A stretch of DNA of 64,000 nucleotides, taken from NCBI RefSeq assembly GCF_036881715.1, contig NZ_JBAKBF010000006.1, positions 1 to 64,000 on the forward strand, read 5' to 3'. Positions 43,482-53,341 of this stretch are shown piece by piece. Below the pieces are notes generated by a model. That model worked only from the letters and a program-made list of their open reading frames with translations. It had not been told where the DNA came from and ran no database searches. Both the position numbers and the translations under genes were made by a program. Position 1 is the stretch's first letter, and each line of letters begins with the position of its first letter. This DNA comes from Pannonibacter anstelovis. GTDB taxonomy: Bacteria > Pseudomonadota > Alphaproteobacteria > Rhizobiales > Stappiaceae.

Positions 43482-45014
43482 TCAGATGACTGAAACCTCT
43501 CCCTTCTTTTCACTGGTCATGAAAGAAGGTCCGCAAGGCGTCAGCCGGATGCCCGGTTTCAGGTTGCGGAAGGGCAGATCGCTGGCATGCAGCGCCATCG
43601 GCCCTGGCGAGCGGGCGACGAGAATGGTCTCGGCCACCGGCTCGAAATCGGCACGGAAATGCACCGAACTCTTGTTGACGAGAATGGCCTCCTGCGTTGG
43701 TTCAATGCCAACGAAACGGTACATGGACAGATCCGCCATCTGCACCTTGCGGCTGGCAAGAACCACGCGCACGCCGCCAATTGACACACAGGCCGAAAGC
43801 CCGAGATCCATATGCGTGTGCCCGAAGAACGGACCTTGCGCCATGAAGCTCCCGTCCGACAGGCGCTCCACCTTGAAGGTACCGGTGAAGGGCTCATCGC
43901 CCGCAACACCGGAGCGCCCGCCAAGGGTCAGCGTCACCTCCGCCCCCTCGCCTGCCGCATGCGCCGCCTTGGCCGCCTCCGGATCGACCATCAGGCCAAG
44001 CGAGGCACGGGATGCACCGGCCCGCACCAGCGCCGCCAGCATGCCGGCGGTGTTGGAATCTCCGCCCGCTCCGGGATTGTCCTGCGTATCGGCGATGACG
44101 ACGGGCCGGGAAGCAGAAGCTGCGATCCTGAGCGCTTCAGCTATGGCCTCGTCCGGCTCGTAGGCCCTGCCGTTGAAGGCCGGTTCCGCCGCCATAATAT
44201 CCCCCACCAGCGCATCTGCCGCCGCATCGGCAGCAGCCTGATCCTCCGCATAGATGATGACGGAAGGGGCGCAATCCTCGAAATCCGCTGCAGGAAACCC
44301 GGTCAGAAAGGATGTGCTTGCCACAGCCCCGCCTTCCAGCGCGGCAACACGGGCATAGAGGCTCCTGGCCGGTTCCAGCCCGGTGCATTGCCACGGGATA
44401 GGGATGAGGAAGGGCAGCTGGCGGAAGGCCTTGGCATAGCGCTTGCCCGATTGCATCAGCCGGTCGAGCTGCACAGCCGTGCGGTAACCGGTTTCAGCCA
44501 TGTCTACATGCGGATAGGTGCGGTAGGCGGCGAGAACATCGCTCTCCTCCACCATGCGGGCAGTGACATTGCCGTGCAGGTCAAGGCTGGCAGCGATGGG
44601 CAGATCAGGTCCGGCCACCTTGCGCAGGCGGGCGAGGATTTCCCCCTCCCCGTCATCCAGATGCTCACAGACCATGGCGCCATGCAGATCGATGTAAAGC
44701 CCGTCGAGCGGCCCTGCAGCAGCAAGCCGCTCGCACAGCTCGCCAAGGATTGTCTCGAAAGCGGCCTTTTCGACATGGGCAGACGGAATGGCGACGGTCC
44801 ATAGAAGCGGCACCAGCTCCCACCCGGCCTCGCGGGCGTAATCCACGGCTCCGGCAACGCCGATGTTGATGCCGGGGCAGCGGTCAAGAATTTCCTGTCC
44901 CCGTGAAATCGGCATGTGACCGCCACCTTCGGCGAAGTGATCGAGCGTTGCACGGGAGGGGGCGAAGGTGTTGGTTTCGTGCAGGAAACCGGCAACTGCC
45001 ACACGTCTTTTCAT
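43482..45014 (-). CDS. M81 metallopeptidase, MlrC (microcystinase C) family
   Basis: This 510-residue cytoplasmic enzyme is related to MlrC, which completes linear microcystin breakdown, and to many uncharacterised hydrolases. Likely zinc and catalytic residues follow the family pattern: E13 in LHETNTF, H111 in IDLHGAM, D145 and H147 in SLDLHGN, and H169 in YPHVD. The ATG at 45014 follows GGAGAGA. It is the first gene of the peptide importer operon, divergent from an IclR regulator. With two M20 enzymes in the same operon, a modified or non-standard peptide is a likely substrate; microcystin itself is not implied. Confidence 0.9.
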   Translation of the reverse strand: MKRRVAVAGFLHETNTFAPSRATLDHFAEGGGHMPISRGQEILDRCPGINIGVAGAVDYAREAGWELVPLLWTVAIPSAHVEKAAFETILGELCERLAAAGPLDGLYIDLHGAMVCEHLDDGEGEILARLRKVAGPDLPIAASLDLHGNVTARMVEESDVLAAYRTYPHVDMAETGYRTAVQLDRLMQSGKRYAKAFRQLPFLIPIPWQCTGLEPARSLYARVAALEGGAVASTSFLTGFPAADFEDCAPSVIIYAEDQAAADAAADALVGDIMAAEPAFNGRAYEPDEAIAEALRIAASASRPVVIADTQDNPGAGGDSNTAGMLAALVRAGASRASLGLMVDPEAAKAAHAAGEGAEVTLTLGGRSGVAGDEPFTGTFKVERLSDGSFMAQGPFFGHTHMDLGLSACVSIGGVRVVLASRKVQMADLSMYRFVGIEPTQEAILVNKSSVHFRADFEPVAETILVARSPGPMALHASDLPFRNLKPGIRLTPCGPSFMTSEKKGEVSVI

Positions 45015-45075
45015 CCGTCGTCTCTCCTTGCACCCAATCAGGAAATTTCACGGCTTGTCTCACTGTATCGCCATG

Positions 45076-45091
45076 CAATACAATTGTATTG
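45076..45091. promoter_or_regulatory. Perfect 16-bp palindrome, candidate IclR operator
   Basis: CAATACAATTGTATTG is its own reverse complement and lies in the 137-base gap between the divergent M81 and IclR genes, 62 bases from the M81 start and 61 from the IclR start. Its size and position fit an IclR-family operator. Confidence 0.65.
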
Positions 45092-45151
45092 AATATGCTG
45101 ACCCAGTTAACCACTGAGGTCAATGTCAAAACACATGCAATCTGGAGCCTC

Positions 45152-45964
45152 ATGAGCCCAAAATTTTTGCGTTCGATCTTTGGTCCGCCCGTGCGCCAGG
45201 ACGAGACCTGGGAAGATCCGCTGTTCATCCAGTCGGTTGGCCGGGCCATGCAGGTGTTGTCTGCCTTTCATCAGAGCGAGAAGCCGATGTCGCTGCAGGA
45301 CCTTGCGGACCAGACCGGCCTCACCCGCAGCGCCGTGCAGAGGCTGGTCTTCACGCTGAAGCATCTGGGCTACGTTACCCGCGATCCCGACGACGCCGGC
45401 TATGTTCCGGGCCTGCGCATCCTCGACCATTCGCTCGATTTCCTGCGGCTCAACCCCGTGGTGGTCAAGGCAACGCCCGTGCTGCTGGAACTGCGGCGGC
45501 AGGTGCGTGAACGTGTGGACCTCAGCCTGTGGGATGGCTTGCGCCTCGTCTATGCCAGCCGCCTGCAAAGCAAGCGGGAAATCCTGTCCTCGACCATGGT
45601 CGGGCACAGCGTGCCGCTGTTCTGCACCTCCGGCGGCTGGGCCATTCTCGCCCGTTTGCCCGAATCCGAATGCGCGGAACTGATTGCCCGCTCCAACCGC
45701 GTGCCGGTGACGCCGCAGACGCTCACTGATCCACTTGTTCTGATGGAACGGATCGAAGAGACCAGGCAGAACGGCTATGCCCTTGCGCTGGAGCAGATCC
45801 TGACCGGAGAAATCGCTATCGGCGCGGCCATTCTTGGCGCATCCGGACGGCCAGTGGCGGCCATCCACGTCGCGGCATCTCTCGCCGAATGGGAGCCCGA
45901 GGATTTTGCCCGTCAGGTGGCGCCGCTGGTGATCCAGGCGGCGCAGACCATCAGCCGGGGCTGA
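45152..45964 (+). CDS. IclR-family transcriptional regulator
   Basis: This 270-residue regulator has an N-terminal winged helix (SLQDLADQTGLTRSAVQRLVFTLKHLGYV) and a C-terminal IclR effector domain with the typical S-TSGGWA-like and GYA patterns. The ATG at 45152 is preceded by GGAG; the open frame extends far upstream but across the divergent promoter. It is divergent from the M81/peptide importer operon and very probably controls it through the palindrome in the gap. The effector is likely an operon substrate or product. Confidence 0.92.
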   Translation: MSPKFLRSIFGPPVRQDETWEDPLFIQSVGRAMQVLSAFHQSEKPMSLQDLADQTGLTRSAVQRLVFTLKHLGYVTRDPDDAGYVPGLRILDHSLDFLRLNPVVVKATPVLLELRRQVRERVDLSLWDGLRLVYASRLQSKREILSSTMVGHSVPLFCTSGGWAILARLPESECAELIARSNRVPVTPQTLTDPLVLMERIEETRQNGYALALEQILTGEIAIGAAILGASGRPVAAIHVAASLAEWEPEDFARQVAPLVIQAAQTISRG

Positions 45965-45984
45965 GCAGGACGCCATTCCGCCCT

Positions 45985-47406
45985 TCACGGCTTCGGCCAG
46001 TTGGGGATGCCGCCGGTCCAGCCTTCAAAGGCTTTGGTGACGGACAAGACCCTCAGATCAGCAAAACGCGGGCCAATGATCTGCAGGCCGATGGGCATGC
46101 CCGAAACCGAAAAGCCGCAGTTGATCGAACAGGCCGGATTGTCGCCCATGTTCCAGGGCACGGTGAAGGCGATATGCTCGAAAGGCAGCGAGGGATCGTT
46201 GGTCGGCCCCGCCCATTCCGCCGGGAAGCTGACCACCGGGTTCACTGGTGAGATGATCAGATCCAGCCCCTGAAACACCTGCGCCGTGGCTTGCCGGATC
46301 GCCAGCATCTGGTCAAAGCCTGAAGCGGCCCGCGTGGCAGGCAGATCCTTCGCACCTGCGGCCCAGTCCAGGATGAAGGGCAGGATTTTTGCGCGCCGCT
46401 CCGGCGTGTAGGTTTCCATCTGCGCCCAGAAGCGGGCACGCCAGAAGTCATCGAGACCATCCAGCATCTGCCGCGTGAGAATGCCATCCACCGGGATGAT
46501 CTCTGCGCCTGCGTCCTCGAACCGGCGGGCCGCGGCGAGCACCGCAGTGCGGATCTCTCCATCCACCGGCAACCCGCAGCCGGCATCCAGCATAAGGCCG
46601 ATTTTCATGCTGCGCACGGATGCGGGCGGCACGTTCCAGTCCAGATCCTGTGGCGGCAGCGACGTGGCATCGCGCCAGTCCGGGCGGCTGATCGTTTCCA
46701 TCAGCAGCAGGGCATCATCAACCGTTGGCGTCAACGGTCCCGCGCAGCGGCCCGGGTAATAGGGGTAGACCGGCACCCGGCCCTGCGATGGCTTGTAGCC
46801 GATGAGGCCGGTCCAGCCGGCCGGGAGACGAATGGAGCCGCCAATGTCAGTCCCGATATGCAGCGGGCCATAGCCTGCCGCGCCCGCCGCTGCCGCGCCC
46901 GCGCTGGAACCGCCAGGGTTCTGCGTCAGATCCCAGGGATTGCGCGAAAGATGGTGAAGACTGGAGAGGCCGGAACTCAGCATGCCGAAGTCAGGGCATG
47001 TGGTCTTGGCATAGAAGATCGCGCCATCCTCACGCAGCCGTGCCGTCAGTGGCGCATCTTCGGCAGCGGGAGTCATGTCGGCAGCAGCGGTGCCCGTGGT
47101 CACCGGATCGCCCTTCATGGCGATGTTGTCCTTGATGCTGACCGGCATGCCATCCAGCGGGCCGATGGGCGCGCCCTTGACCCAGCGGGCTTCGGAGGCT
47201 CGCGCTGCCTTCATCGCGTCATCCGGGCGGAAATCGTAGAGCGCACAAACCCTTGGCTCACGATCTTCAATTCTTGCGATAAGTGCCGCCATATACTCGG
47301 CAGGCGAAAGAGTGCCCGCCTTGAAGGCCGCCAGCACGCTGCGGGCCGGAAGGGACAGAACCTCGTCTTCCGGGCGCACCCGCTCGTCCGCATCCACCAT
47401 CGCCAT
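45985..47406 (-). CDS. Amidase (amidase signature family)
   Basis: This 473-residue cytoplasmic hydrolase has the Ser-cisSer-Lys triad of the amidase signature family: K92 (SIKDN), S167 (GGSSAGA) and S191 (DIGGSIRLP). It hydrolyses an unknown amide. The ATG at 47406 follows GGAGG by 5 bases. It lies 74 bases after a LysR gene on the same strand, so the two may be cotranscribed, and it converges with the IclR gene. It may serve the neighbouring TRAP/amidase pathway. Confidence 0.92.
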   Translation of the reverse strand: MAMVDADERVRPEDEVLSLPARSVLAAFKAGTLSPAEYMAALIARIEDREPRVCALYDFRPDDAMKAARASEARWVKGAPIGPLDGMPVSIKDNIAMKGDPVTTGTAAADMTPAAEDAPLTARLREDGAIFYAKTTCPDFGMLSSGLSSLHHLSRNPWDLTQNPGGSSAGAAAAGAAGYGPLHIGTDIGGSIRLPAGWTGLIGYKPSQGRVPVYPYYPGRCAGPLTPTVDDALLLMETISRPDWRDATSLPPQDLDWNVPPASVRSMKIGLMLDAGCGLPVDGEIRTAVLAAARRFEDAGAEIIPVDGILTRQMLDGLDDFWRARFWAQMETYTPERRAKILPFILDWAAGAKDLPATRAASGFDQMLAIRQATAQVFQGLDLIISPVNPVVSFPAEWAGPTNDPSLPFEHIAFTVPWNMGDNPACSINCGFSVSGMPIGLQIIGPRFADLRVLSVTKAFEGWTGGIPNWPKP

Positions 47407-47480
47407 GCCTGCCTCCTGTGCCTGCACATGCCGTCATCCGCATGTCATGGCATCAGGCTGCACGACTTTGCAGCGCACAC

Positions 47481-48440
47481 TCAACGAAGATCTTGAGTGC
47501 TCCGTGTTGCGGAAACCGTTGCACTAACAGCCGAAGAAGACCCGAACCTTGAGAGCAGCAAGCGTTCCAGCGAAGCGGCAAAACGGCTGGCGGCGAAACT
47601 CAGCTGGCGTTCCGGCGAAAGACTGAGCTGAAGCGCCGTGTCGATGGCGGCGTCTGCGGCCAGTGGACGGGCAGTCAGACTGCCGAGCTCCAGATCGCGG
47701 GCCACAGCAATCTCAGGCAGAATCAGGATCGCAGCCCCCAGCCGGGCAAGTTCCTTCTGCACGGTCAGCGAGGCTGTGGTGAAGCTGACGGAAAGCGGAT
47801 CATGCCCCCCTGCCCGCAGCCGCGCCTCAAGCGCAGCGCGCAGACTGTAGGACGTGTCCGGCACGGCCAGTGCATGACTGGTGAGTGCTGCAAGACCAAT
47901 GCTTTTCAGCGCGGCAGCCGGATGACCGGGTGCAAGAATGGCCGCATGGCGGACCGGCACACGGACACGCGCCGCGACACGCGGGTCTTCCGGCGAGAAC
48001 AAGGTCAGCGCCATGTCCGTATCGCCGCGCACGATCGCGCTCATCGCCTCACGCGCCGAGGTCTCCTGCACGGTGACGCGGATCGCCGGAAATTCCTTCG
48101 AGAAGGCCGCGAGCGCCGCCGCCAGAATAGAGCCGCCGGTGGCGCCATTCACGTGCACGCTCACCTCGCCCCGGCGCAAGCCCCGCAGGTCGTCAATCGC
48201 CTGATTGGCCTGATCAAAGGCGCGGATCGCCGTCTTGAGCCGGGCCGCCACCACTTCGCCCGCCGCTGTAAGCTCAATGCCGCGCGCGCCGCGCTCCACC
48301 AGCTGCACGCCGAAATGATATTCGAGATTGTCGAGCTGGCGGCTGATCGCCGTTGGCGTCACGCCAAGGTTCTGGGCGGCCTGCCGGATGGACCGGCAGC
48401 GCACCAGTTCGTTGAAATAGGTGATCGCCTGAAGCTGCAT
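47481..48440 (-). CDS. LysR-family transcriptional regulator
   Basis: This 319-residue regulator has the N-terminal winged helix (RQAAQNLGVTPTAISRQLDNLE) and a LysR substrate-binding domain. It is encoded between the DUF1445 gene and the second amidase, all on the same strand. The start ATG at 48440 is standard. The effector is unknown; local control of the amide pathway is likely from position. Confidence 0.92.
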   Translation of the reverse strand: MQLQAITYFNELVRCRSIRQAAQNLGVTPTAISRQLDNLEYHFGVQLVERGARGIELTAAGEVVAARLKTAIRAFDQANQAIDDLRGLRRGEVSVHVNGATGGSILAAALAAFSKEFPAIRVTVQETSAREAMSAIVRGDTDMALTLFSPEDPRVAARVRVPVRHAAILAPGHPAAALKSIGLAALTSHALAVPDTSYSLRAALEARLRAGGHDPLSVSFTTASLTVQKELARLGAAILILPEIAVARDLELGSLTARPLAADAAIDTALQLSLSPERQLSFAASRFAASLERLLLSRFGSSSAVSATVSATRSTQDLR

Positions 48441-48509
48441 TGCGCCCTGTCCTCATATGCTGCCGAGACAGGACACAGGATGGCATGACGGGCGGCGCAA
48501 TGGCCAGCG

Positions 48510-49298
48510 TCACATCAGCGAGGCGTTGGGAATGTCAGTCACCAGCATGTGGCCCGGCGCATGGGTGATGCAGAACTCCGGCTTCACACGGGCAATCGCC
48601 GCCTGCGGCGTCACCCCGCAGGCCCAGAACACCGGAACCTCTCCCGGCCGCACACTCACCGCATCGCCGTAGTCAGGCCGCGAGAGATCGGAAATACCGA
48701 TCTGTGCCGGATCGCCGATATGGATCGGGGAGCCATGGGCAGCAGGCAGGCGGGAGGTGATTTCCACTGCACGGACGGCATCCTTCGGGCTCATGGGCCG
48801 CATGGAAACAACCACCGGGCCGGAGAAGCGCCCGGCGGGAACCGTCTCGATACTGGTGCGGAACATCGGCACGTTGCAGCCTTCCTCGATATGGCGGATG
48901 CCAATGCCTGCCGCCAGCAGCGCTTCTTCAAAGGAGAAGGAGCAGCCGATCAGGAAGGACACCAGATCATCACGCCACCAGTCTTCAACGCTCTGCGGCT
49001 CGGCCACCAGCTCGCCCTTCTGCCACACGCGGTAGCGCGGCAGGTCGGTGCGGATGTCGAGATTGCGGCCAAGGGCCGGGATCATCGGATCGCCGGTTTC
49101 CGCCACCCCCACCAGTGGGCAAGGCTTGGGATTGCGCTGGCAGAACAAGAGGAAGTCATAGGCCAGATCCTGCGGCAGGATGGCGAGATTGGCCTGAATG
49201 AACCCCGGTGCCAGATTGGCAGTCGGACCACACAGGGCGCCAGAGCGGGCAGCCTGGCGCACATCGAAGGGGCGGGTGAGAAGGCTGGTTGCGGTCAT
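48510..49298 (-). CDS. DUF1445 family putative hydro-lyase
   Basis: This 262-residue cytoplasmic protein belongs to the DUF1445 (YcsI-like) family, which includes a characterised D-glutamate cyclase and is often listed as putative hydro-lyase. Conserved stretches such as GFIQANLAILP, FLIGCSFSFE, RNVPMF-like NVPMFRT and HAPGHMLVTD are present. It follows the amidase gene by 15 bases and ends the TRAP/DUF2848/amidase operon. A step on a cyclic or open-chain dicarboxylic amide is plausible; the reaction is not proven. Confidence 0.88.
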   Translation of the reverse strand: MTATSLLTRPFDVRQAARSGALCGPTANLAPGFIQANLAILPQDLAYDFLLFCQRNPKPCPLVGVAETGDPMIPALGRNLDIRTDLPRYRVWQKGELVAEPQSVEDWWRDDLVSFLIGCSFSFEEALLAAGIGIRHIEEGCNVPMFRTSIETVPAGRFSGPVVVSMRPMSPKDAVRAVEITSRLPAAHGSPIHIGDPAQIGISDLSRPDYGDAVSVRPGEVPVFWACGVTPQAAIARVKPEFCITHAPGHMLVTDIPNASLM

Positions 49299-49313
49299 GC
49301 CGGTATCAATCGT

Positions 49314-50687
49314 TCATGCGGTGATGGCGGCAAGGGCCGCCTCAATGGAAAGCCCGAGGGCCAGGATCTTGCGGTCCTGCATCTGTGTGCCGGCAATCAT
49401 CAGCCCCACAGGGGCCTCTCCGGCTGCGTGGCACGGCACCGACAGGGCGCAGCCATCAAGGAAGTTGATCATCGTCGGGTTGCGCAGGATCAGGCCGTTG
49501 GCCGCAAAGAAAGCAGCATCATCGGCCTCAAGCGGCGCAATCTCCGGGGCGATCACCGGCACGCTGGGCAGGATCATGGCATCGAACGGGGCGACGCGGG
49601 CCTCGACAGCGGCCTGCCAGGCTTTGCGGCTGGCGAGCGTGTCCAGGTAATCCGCCGAGGAAATGTCCCGCCCGCGCAGGATGCGCTGGCGCACCCGCTG
49701 ATCATAGCTGTCACCGGCCTTTTCGATCAGCGCCCGGTGCCAGTGCCAGGCTTCGGCAGCTATAAGCCCGCCCTTGGCATTGATCGTGGCAAGCTGCGCA
49801 AATTCAGGGATCTCGATTTCCGTGATCAGCGCCCCAGCGGCTTCCAGCACCTTGCGGGCGCGGGCGAAGGCGGCGCTGACGGTTTCGTCCATGTCCGACA
49901 GCACAACGGTTGTGGGAACGGCAAGGCGGACGCCGGCGAGCGGCAGGGCTGCGGGCACATCCTCGCCGCTGCCGGAGAGCACCGCGTCGATGACGGCACA
50001 GCAGGCAACGCTGCGGGCAATCGGGCCGATGGAGTCGAGCGAGGTGGACAGCGGCACCACGCCTTCGGCAGGCACGCGGCGGGCGGTCGGCTTGAAGCCG
50101 GTCAGCCCGCAAAGCGCTGCAGGAATGCGGATGGAGCCGCCCGTGTCCGTGCCGATGGCTGCCAGAGCCATGCCATCGGTGACGGACACCGCAGCACCGG
50201 AAGACGAGCCGCCGGGGATGCGCCCCGCGGCGCGGTCATAGGCATTGCGCGGTGTGCCGTAGTGCGGGTTGATGCCAAGACCTGAGAAGGCAAACTCGCT
50301 CATGTTGGTGGTGCCGGTGATGACAGCACCTGCCGCCACCAGCCGCGCCACCACGGGGCAGTCTGCGGTCTCAGCTTCGGCATCCTTGAGCGCGATACTG
50401 CCTGCGAGTGACACCTCTCCGGCAATGCCGAAGAGGTCCTTCACTGAAATGGGCAGCCCTTCGAGGGGCGAGCGCACATGCCCGGCAGCACGCACGGCAT
50501 CCGAGGCCTCCGCCAGCTTGCGGGCGCGGGCATCATTGCGCCGCACGAAGGCACGCGCCCCCTCGCCTGCCGGATCATTGATGCGCGCCAGCGCCTCATC
50601 CGTCAGGCTGGTGGAGGTCACGGTTCCCTTCGCCAGAGCCTCAGCTGCGGCGGCAAGGGTCAGACGGGAGGTCTCGGAGGTTGTCAT
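49314..50687 (-). CDS. Amidase (amidase signature family)
   Basis: This 457-residue enzyme has the full catalytic triad: K83 (SVKD), S161 (PGGSSSGA) and S185 (DTGGSIRIP). It resembles AtzF/GatA-type amidases but cannot be assigned to a substrate. Its ATG at 50687 overlaps the DUF2848 stop by one base, so the two are translationally coupled. It probably opens the amide imported by the TRAP transporter encoded in the same operon. Confidence 0.93.
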   Translation of the reverse strand: MTTSETSRLTLAAAAEALAKGTVTSTSLTDEALARINDPAGEGARAFVRRNDARARKLAEASDAVRAAGHVRSPLEGLPISVKDLFGIAGEVSLAGSIALKDAEAETADCPVVARLVAAGAVITGTTNMSEFAFSGLGINPHYGTPRNAYDRAAGRIPGGSSSGAAVSVTDGMALAAIGTDTGGSIRIPAALCGLTGFKPTARRVPAEGVVPLSTSLDSIGPIARSVACCAVIDAVLSGSGEDVPAALPLAGVRLAVPTTVVLSDMDETVSAAFARARKVLEAAGALITEIEIPEFAQLATINAKGGLIAAEAWHWHRALIEKAGDSYDQRVRQRILRGRDISSADYLDTLASRKAWQAAVEARVAPFDAMILPSVPVIAPEIAPLEADDAAFFAANGLILRNPTMINFLDGCALSVPCHAAGEAPVGLMIAGTQMQDRKILALGLSIEAALAAITA

Positions 50688-51373
50688 CAGGCGATTTCCG
50701 GCAAGGTTTCGATGGAGTAGCTGTGCGCAATGGTCCGGTTCAGGACCGGATCATGCAACTCCATTCTGAAGGTTTTTGACGGGCGGATGCCGCCGATGGC
50801 TCCCACCGTGCCGCAGACCATGCCGGAGCCCGGCTCCAGCATGTCATTGCCGCCGGAGTAGCCAGCGATCAGGTCCTGAGGGCTGCGCAGGGAAGCAAGC
50901 GTGCCTTCCTGATAAAGCACTTCCGCACCATTCTCCTCGATGAAGGAGCGGATGATCAGCTGGTCCCAATGCGGGGCAACTTCTGCGAAAGGCCAGGCGC
51001 GGGAGGCCACCGGCTTGGCGCAGATCTGCTTGGACAGGGCGACGCTGTGGGATTCCAGCTTGCGGTCGGTGTGGTCCGAAGCGATGGAGACGAACATCTC
51101 GTCACCTGCACGGAACACGAAGGTTTCCACTTCGCCCGATGTCTCCTCGCCGACCACCTGGATGGTGTCCGCCTGCACCAGCGAGTTGTCGGAGCAGCGG
51201 TAATAGAGCGGCACGGTGCTGGGACGCGGTACGCCAATGGCGGCCAGTTCCTCGATGTGATGCTCGATGGCGTGGATGTCGCGCCCGGCCCAGCCGGCAA
51301 CGATGAGGTCAGTGATGCTTACCTCAAGGCTCGACGGGCCCTTGAGGGTTTCAACGGTGAAGGACAGTTTCAT
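50687..51373 (-). CDS. DUF2848 family protein
   Basis: This 228-residue cytoplasmic protein matches the DUF2848 family, which has no established function and is usually found next to amidase and transporter genes. Motifs such as PSTVPLYYRCS, SDHTDRKLE and the tail MELHDPVLNRTI are typical. It may be related to fumarylacetoacetate-hydrolase-like folds but no metal site is obvious. It sits between TRAP dctM and the amidase in one operon, so it likely catalyses or binds an intermediate of that pathway. Confidence 0.88.
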   Translation of the reverse strand: MKLSFTVETLKGPSSLEVSITDLIVAGWAGRDIHAIEHHIEELAAIGVPRPSTVPLYYRCSDNSLVQADTIQVVGEETSGEVETFVFRAGDEMFVSIASDHTDRKLESHSVALSKQICAKPVASRAWPFAEVAPHWDQLIIRSFIEENGAEVLYQEGTLASLRSPQDLIAGYSGGNDMLEPGSGMVCGTVGAIGGIRPSKTFRMELHDPVLNRTIAHSYSIETLPEIA

Positions 51374-51416
51374 GTGTCTTGTATCCGGATGGAATGGCCG
51401 TTTTACCGGGGAGCCG

Positions 51417-52700
51417 TCAGCCGGCCAGCCCCGGCAGGTAAAGGGCGATTGACGGGAAGAGCGCGAGCAGGACGATCAGCACGCCCATCGCCAGCACGAA
51501 TGGCAGGCTGCCGAGGATCACCGGCCCCATGGAGCCGCTCTTGCGCAGGCTGTGCACCACGAAGAGGTTGAGCCCCACCGGCGGCGTGATCAGGGCGGCT
51601 TCCACCAGCACGATGATCAGGATGCCCACCCACAGCGGATCAAAGCCGAGAGCAAAGAGGATCGGCGTCACGATCGGGATGGTGGTGATCATGATCGACA
51701 GGGATTCCATGAAGCAGCCGAGGATCAGGTAGAAGATCACGACAACCGCAATCATCTGCATCGGCGACAGGCCAAGCCCCTTGATCGAGCTGGTGATGGC
51801 ATCGGTGATGCCGGCCGCCGACATGATGAAGTTGAGAAAGCCTGAGGCGATGATGATCAGCAGGATCATCGCCGAGGATTTCATCGTGCCCTCGATGGCG
51901 GTGGCCAGCATGGGGAGCGTCAGCCGGCGGAAGCAGGCGGCAAGGATCAGCGCTCCCAACACGCCCAGCGCGGCAGCTTCCGTCGGGGTGGCGATGCCTG
52001 CGTAGATGGAGCCGACGACCAAAACAAAGATGCCCAGCGGCGGTGCCAGATGCACGAGGCTGGCAAGGCGTGCGCCCCAAGTGCCCTTGACCCGCTCTCC
52101 GCCCCAGCGCGGAACCAGAATGCAGCCGGCGATGATCGTCAGCATGAACAAGCCCGTGAGCACGAGACCCGGCAGAATGCCCGCCAGATAGAGCTTGGGC
52201 ACGGACGTATTCGTCAGCACGCCATAGAGCACCATGTTGATCGACGGAGGAATGAGAATGCCCAGCGTGCCGCCGGCCGCAATGCTCCCGAGGAACAGGG
52301 GCTCGTTGTAGCCATATCGCCGGATCTGCGGGATGGCGACGGTGCCGACCGTGGCAGCCGTGGCGACACTTGAACCGGATGTTGCCGCGAACAGGGCCGA
52401 AGCACCGATATTGGCATGCATCAGGCCGCCGGGCAGCCAGGAGAGCCACAGGCTCATGGCGCCGTACATGCGCTCGGCAAATCCGGCGCGCAACAGGATT
52501 TCACCCAGCAGGATGAACAGCGGAATGGCGACGAGCAGAAACTCGTTGTTCGTGCTCCAGGCCATTTCACCCATGGCCCGCGTCAGCGGCAGCATGGAAT
52601 AGAGCGGGTCCAGAATGAGCCCCAGCACGCCCAGCGCCGCAGCGACGGGAACGGACAGGCCGATGAGGACCAGAAGAATGATGAGCGTTGTGGCGATCAC
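51417..52700 (-). CDS. dctM: TRAP transporter large membrane subunit DctM
   Basis: This 427-residue permease has about twelve membrane segments and conserved loops such as GVLGLILDP, GSIAAGGTLGILIPPS and GLGLSPMQ. It forms the main sodium-coupled channel with DctQ. It starts at a GTG at 52700 that overlaps the dctQ stop (GTGA), so it is translationally coupled. Confidence 0.94.
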   Translation of the reverse strand: MIATTLIILLVLIGLSVPVAAALGVLGLILDPLYSMLPLTRAMGEMAWSTNNEFLLVAIPLFILLGEILLRAGFAERMYGAMSLWLSWLPGGLMHANIGASALFAATSGSSVATAATVGTVAIPQIRRYGYNEPLFLGSIAAGGTLGILIPPSINMVLYGVLTNTSVPKLYLAGILPGLVLTGLFMLTIIAGCILVPRWGGERVKGTWGARLASLVHLAPPLGIFVLVVGSIYAGIATPTEAAALGVLGALILAACFRRLTLPMLATAIEGTMKSSAMILLIIIASGFLNFIMSAAGITDAITSSIKGLGLSPMQMIAVVVIFYLILGCFMESLSIMITTIPIVTPILFALGFDPLWVGILIIVLVEAALITPPVGLNLFVVHSLRKSGSMGPVILGSLPFVLAMGVLIVLLALFPSIALYLPGLAG

Positions 52701-53317
52701 TTGCGCTCTCCCTGAATGAGGCGTTCGCCCTGAGCTGCTTCTTCCTCGGCCTCCTCCTTGGTGGAGCGCATACCGGCCACCAGCTTCACCGTCTCGATGT
52801 CACCGGTGACGAGTGCGACGGAGGAGCGGATCAGCATCAGCGCAAGAATGAGGCACATGAAGACAAGGCCGCCGAACCACAGGCCCTGCGGCAGGGCAAG
52901 CGGCGTTCCAAGCGGCGTATTGGCGCGCGAACCGTAAATCCATGACTGGGCGACCACATCATAGGCGTAAAAGGTGAGATAACCGATGAAGACGCCCATG
53001 CAGACCAGCGAAAGCCAGTCGAGCAGCGCCGAAACGCGCACCGGCAGATACTGGTAGAGCACATCCACCCGCACATTCGCCCGCTGCATCACGCCATAGG
53101 CGAGTGACCACGACGTACTGATGGCGAAGGCATAACTGGACAGCTCGTCCGAACCGCCGATGGTGATGCCGAACAGCTTGCGGACGATCACGTCATAGGA
53201 AATCAGCAAGACGCTGGCGATGGTCAGCGCTCCACTCACCAGAACGGCATAGCGCGCCGCAGTGTTGGCAAAGCGGTAGGCACCCGCAAGGACGGGGAGA
53301 GATCCGGACATACCCAT
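52697..53317 (-). CDS. dctQ: TRAP transporter small membrane subunit DctQ
   Basis: This 206-residue protein has four predicted membrane segments and a charged C-terminal tail, the usual layout of DctQ. It assists DctM. The start at 53317 (GGAG nine bases upstream) is chosen; the next ATG two codons later is possible. It follows dctP after a terminator-like hairpin. Confidence 0.9.
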   Translation of the reverse strand: MGMSGSLPVLAGAYRFANTAARYAVLVSGALTIASVLLISYDVIVRKLFGITIGGSDELSSYAFAISTSWSLAYGVMQRANVRVDVLYQYLPVRVSALLDWLSLVCMGVFIGYLTFYAYDVVAQSWIYGSRANTPLGTPLALPQGLWFGGLVFMCLILALMLIRSSVALVTGDIETVKLVAGMRSTKEEAEEEAAQGERLIQGERK

Positions 53318-53341
53318 GTCTCACGGCTCCAATCAAAAAGG

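Noticed and set aside
48549..50285. Plus-strand 578-codon frame opposite DUF1445 and amidase
   Set aside because: Antisense to two conserved enzymes; rich in His, Gly and Arg and without motifs.
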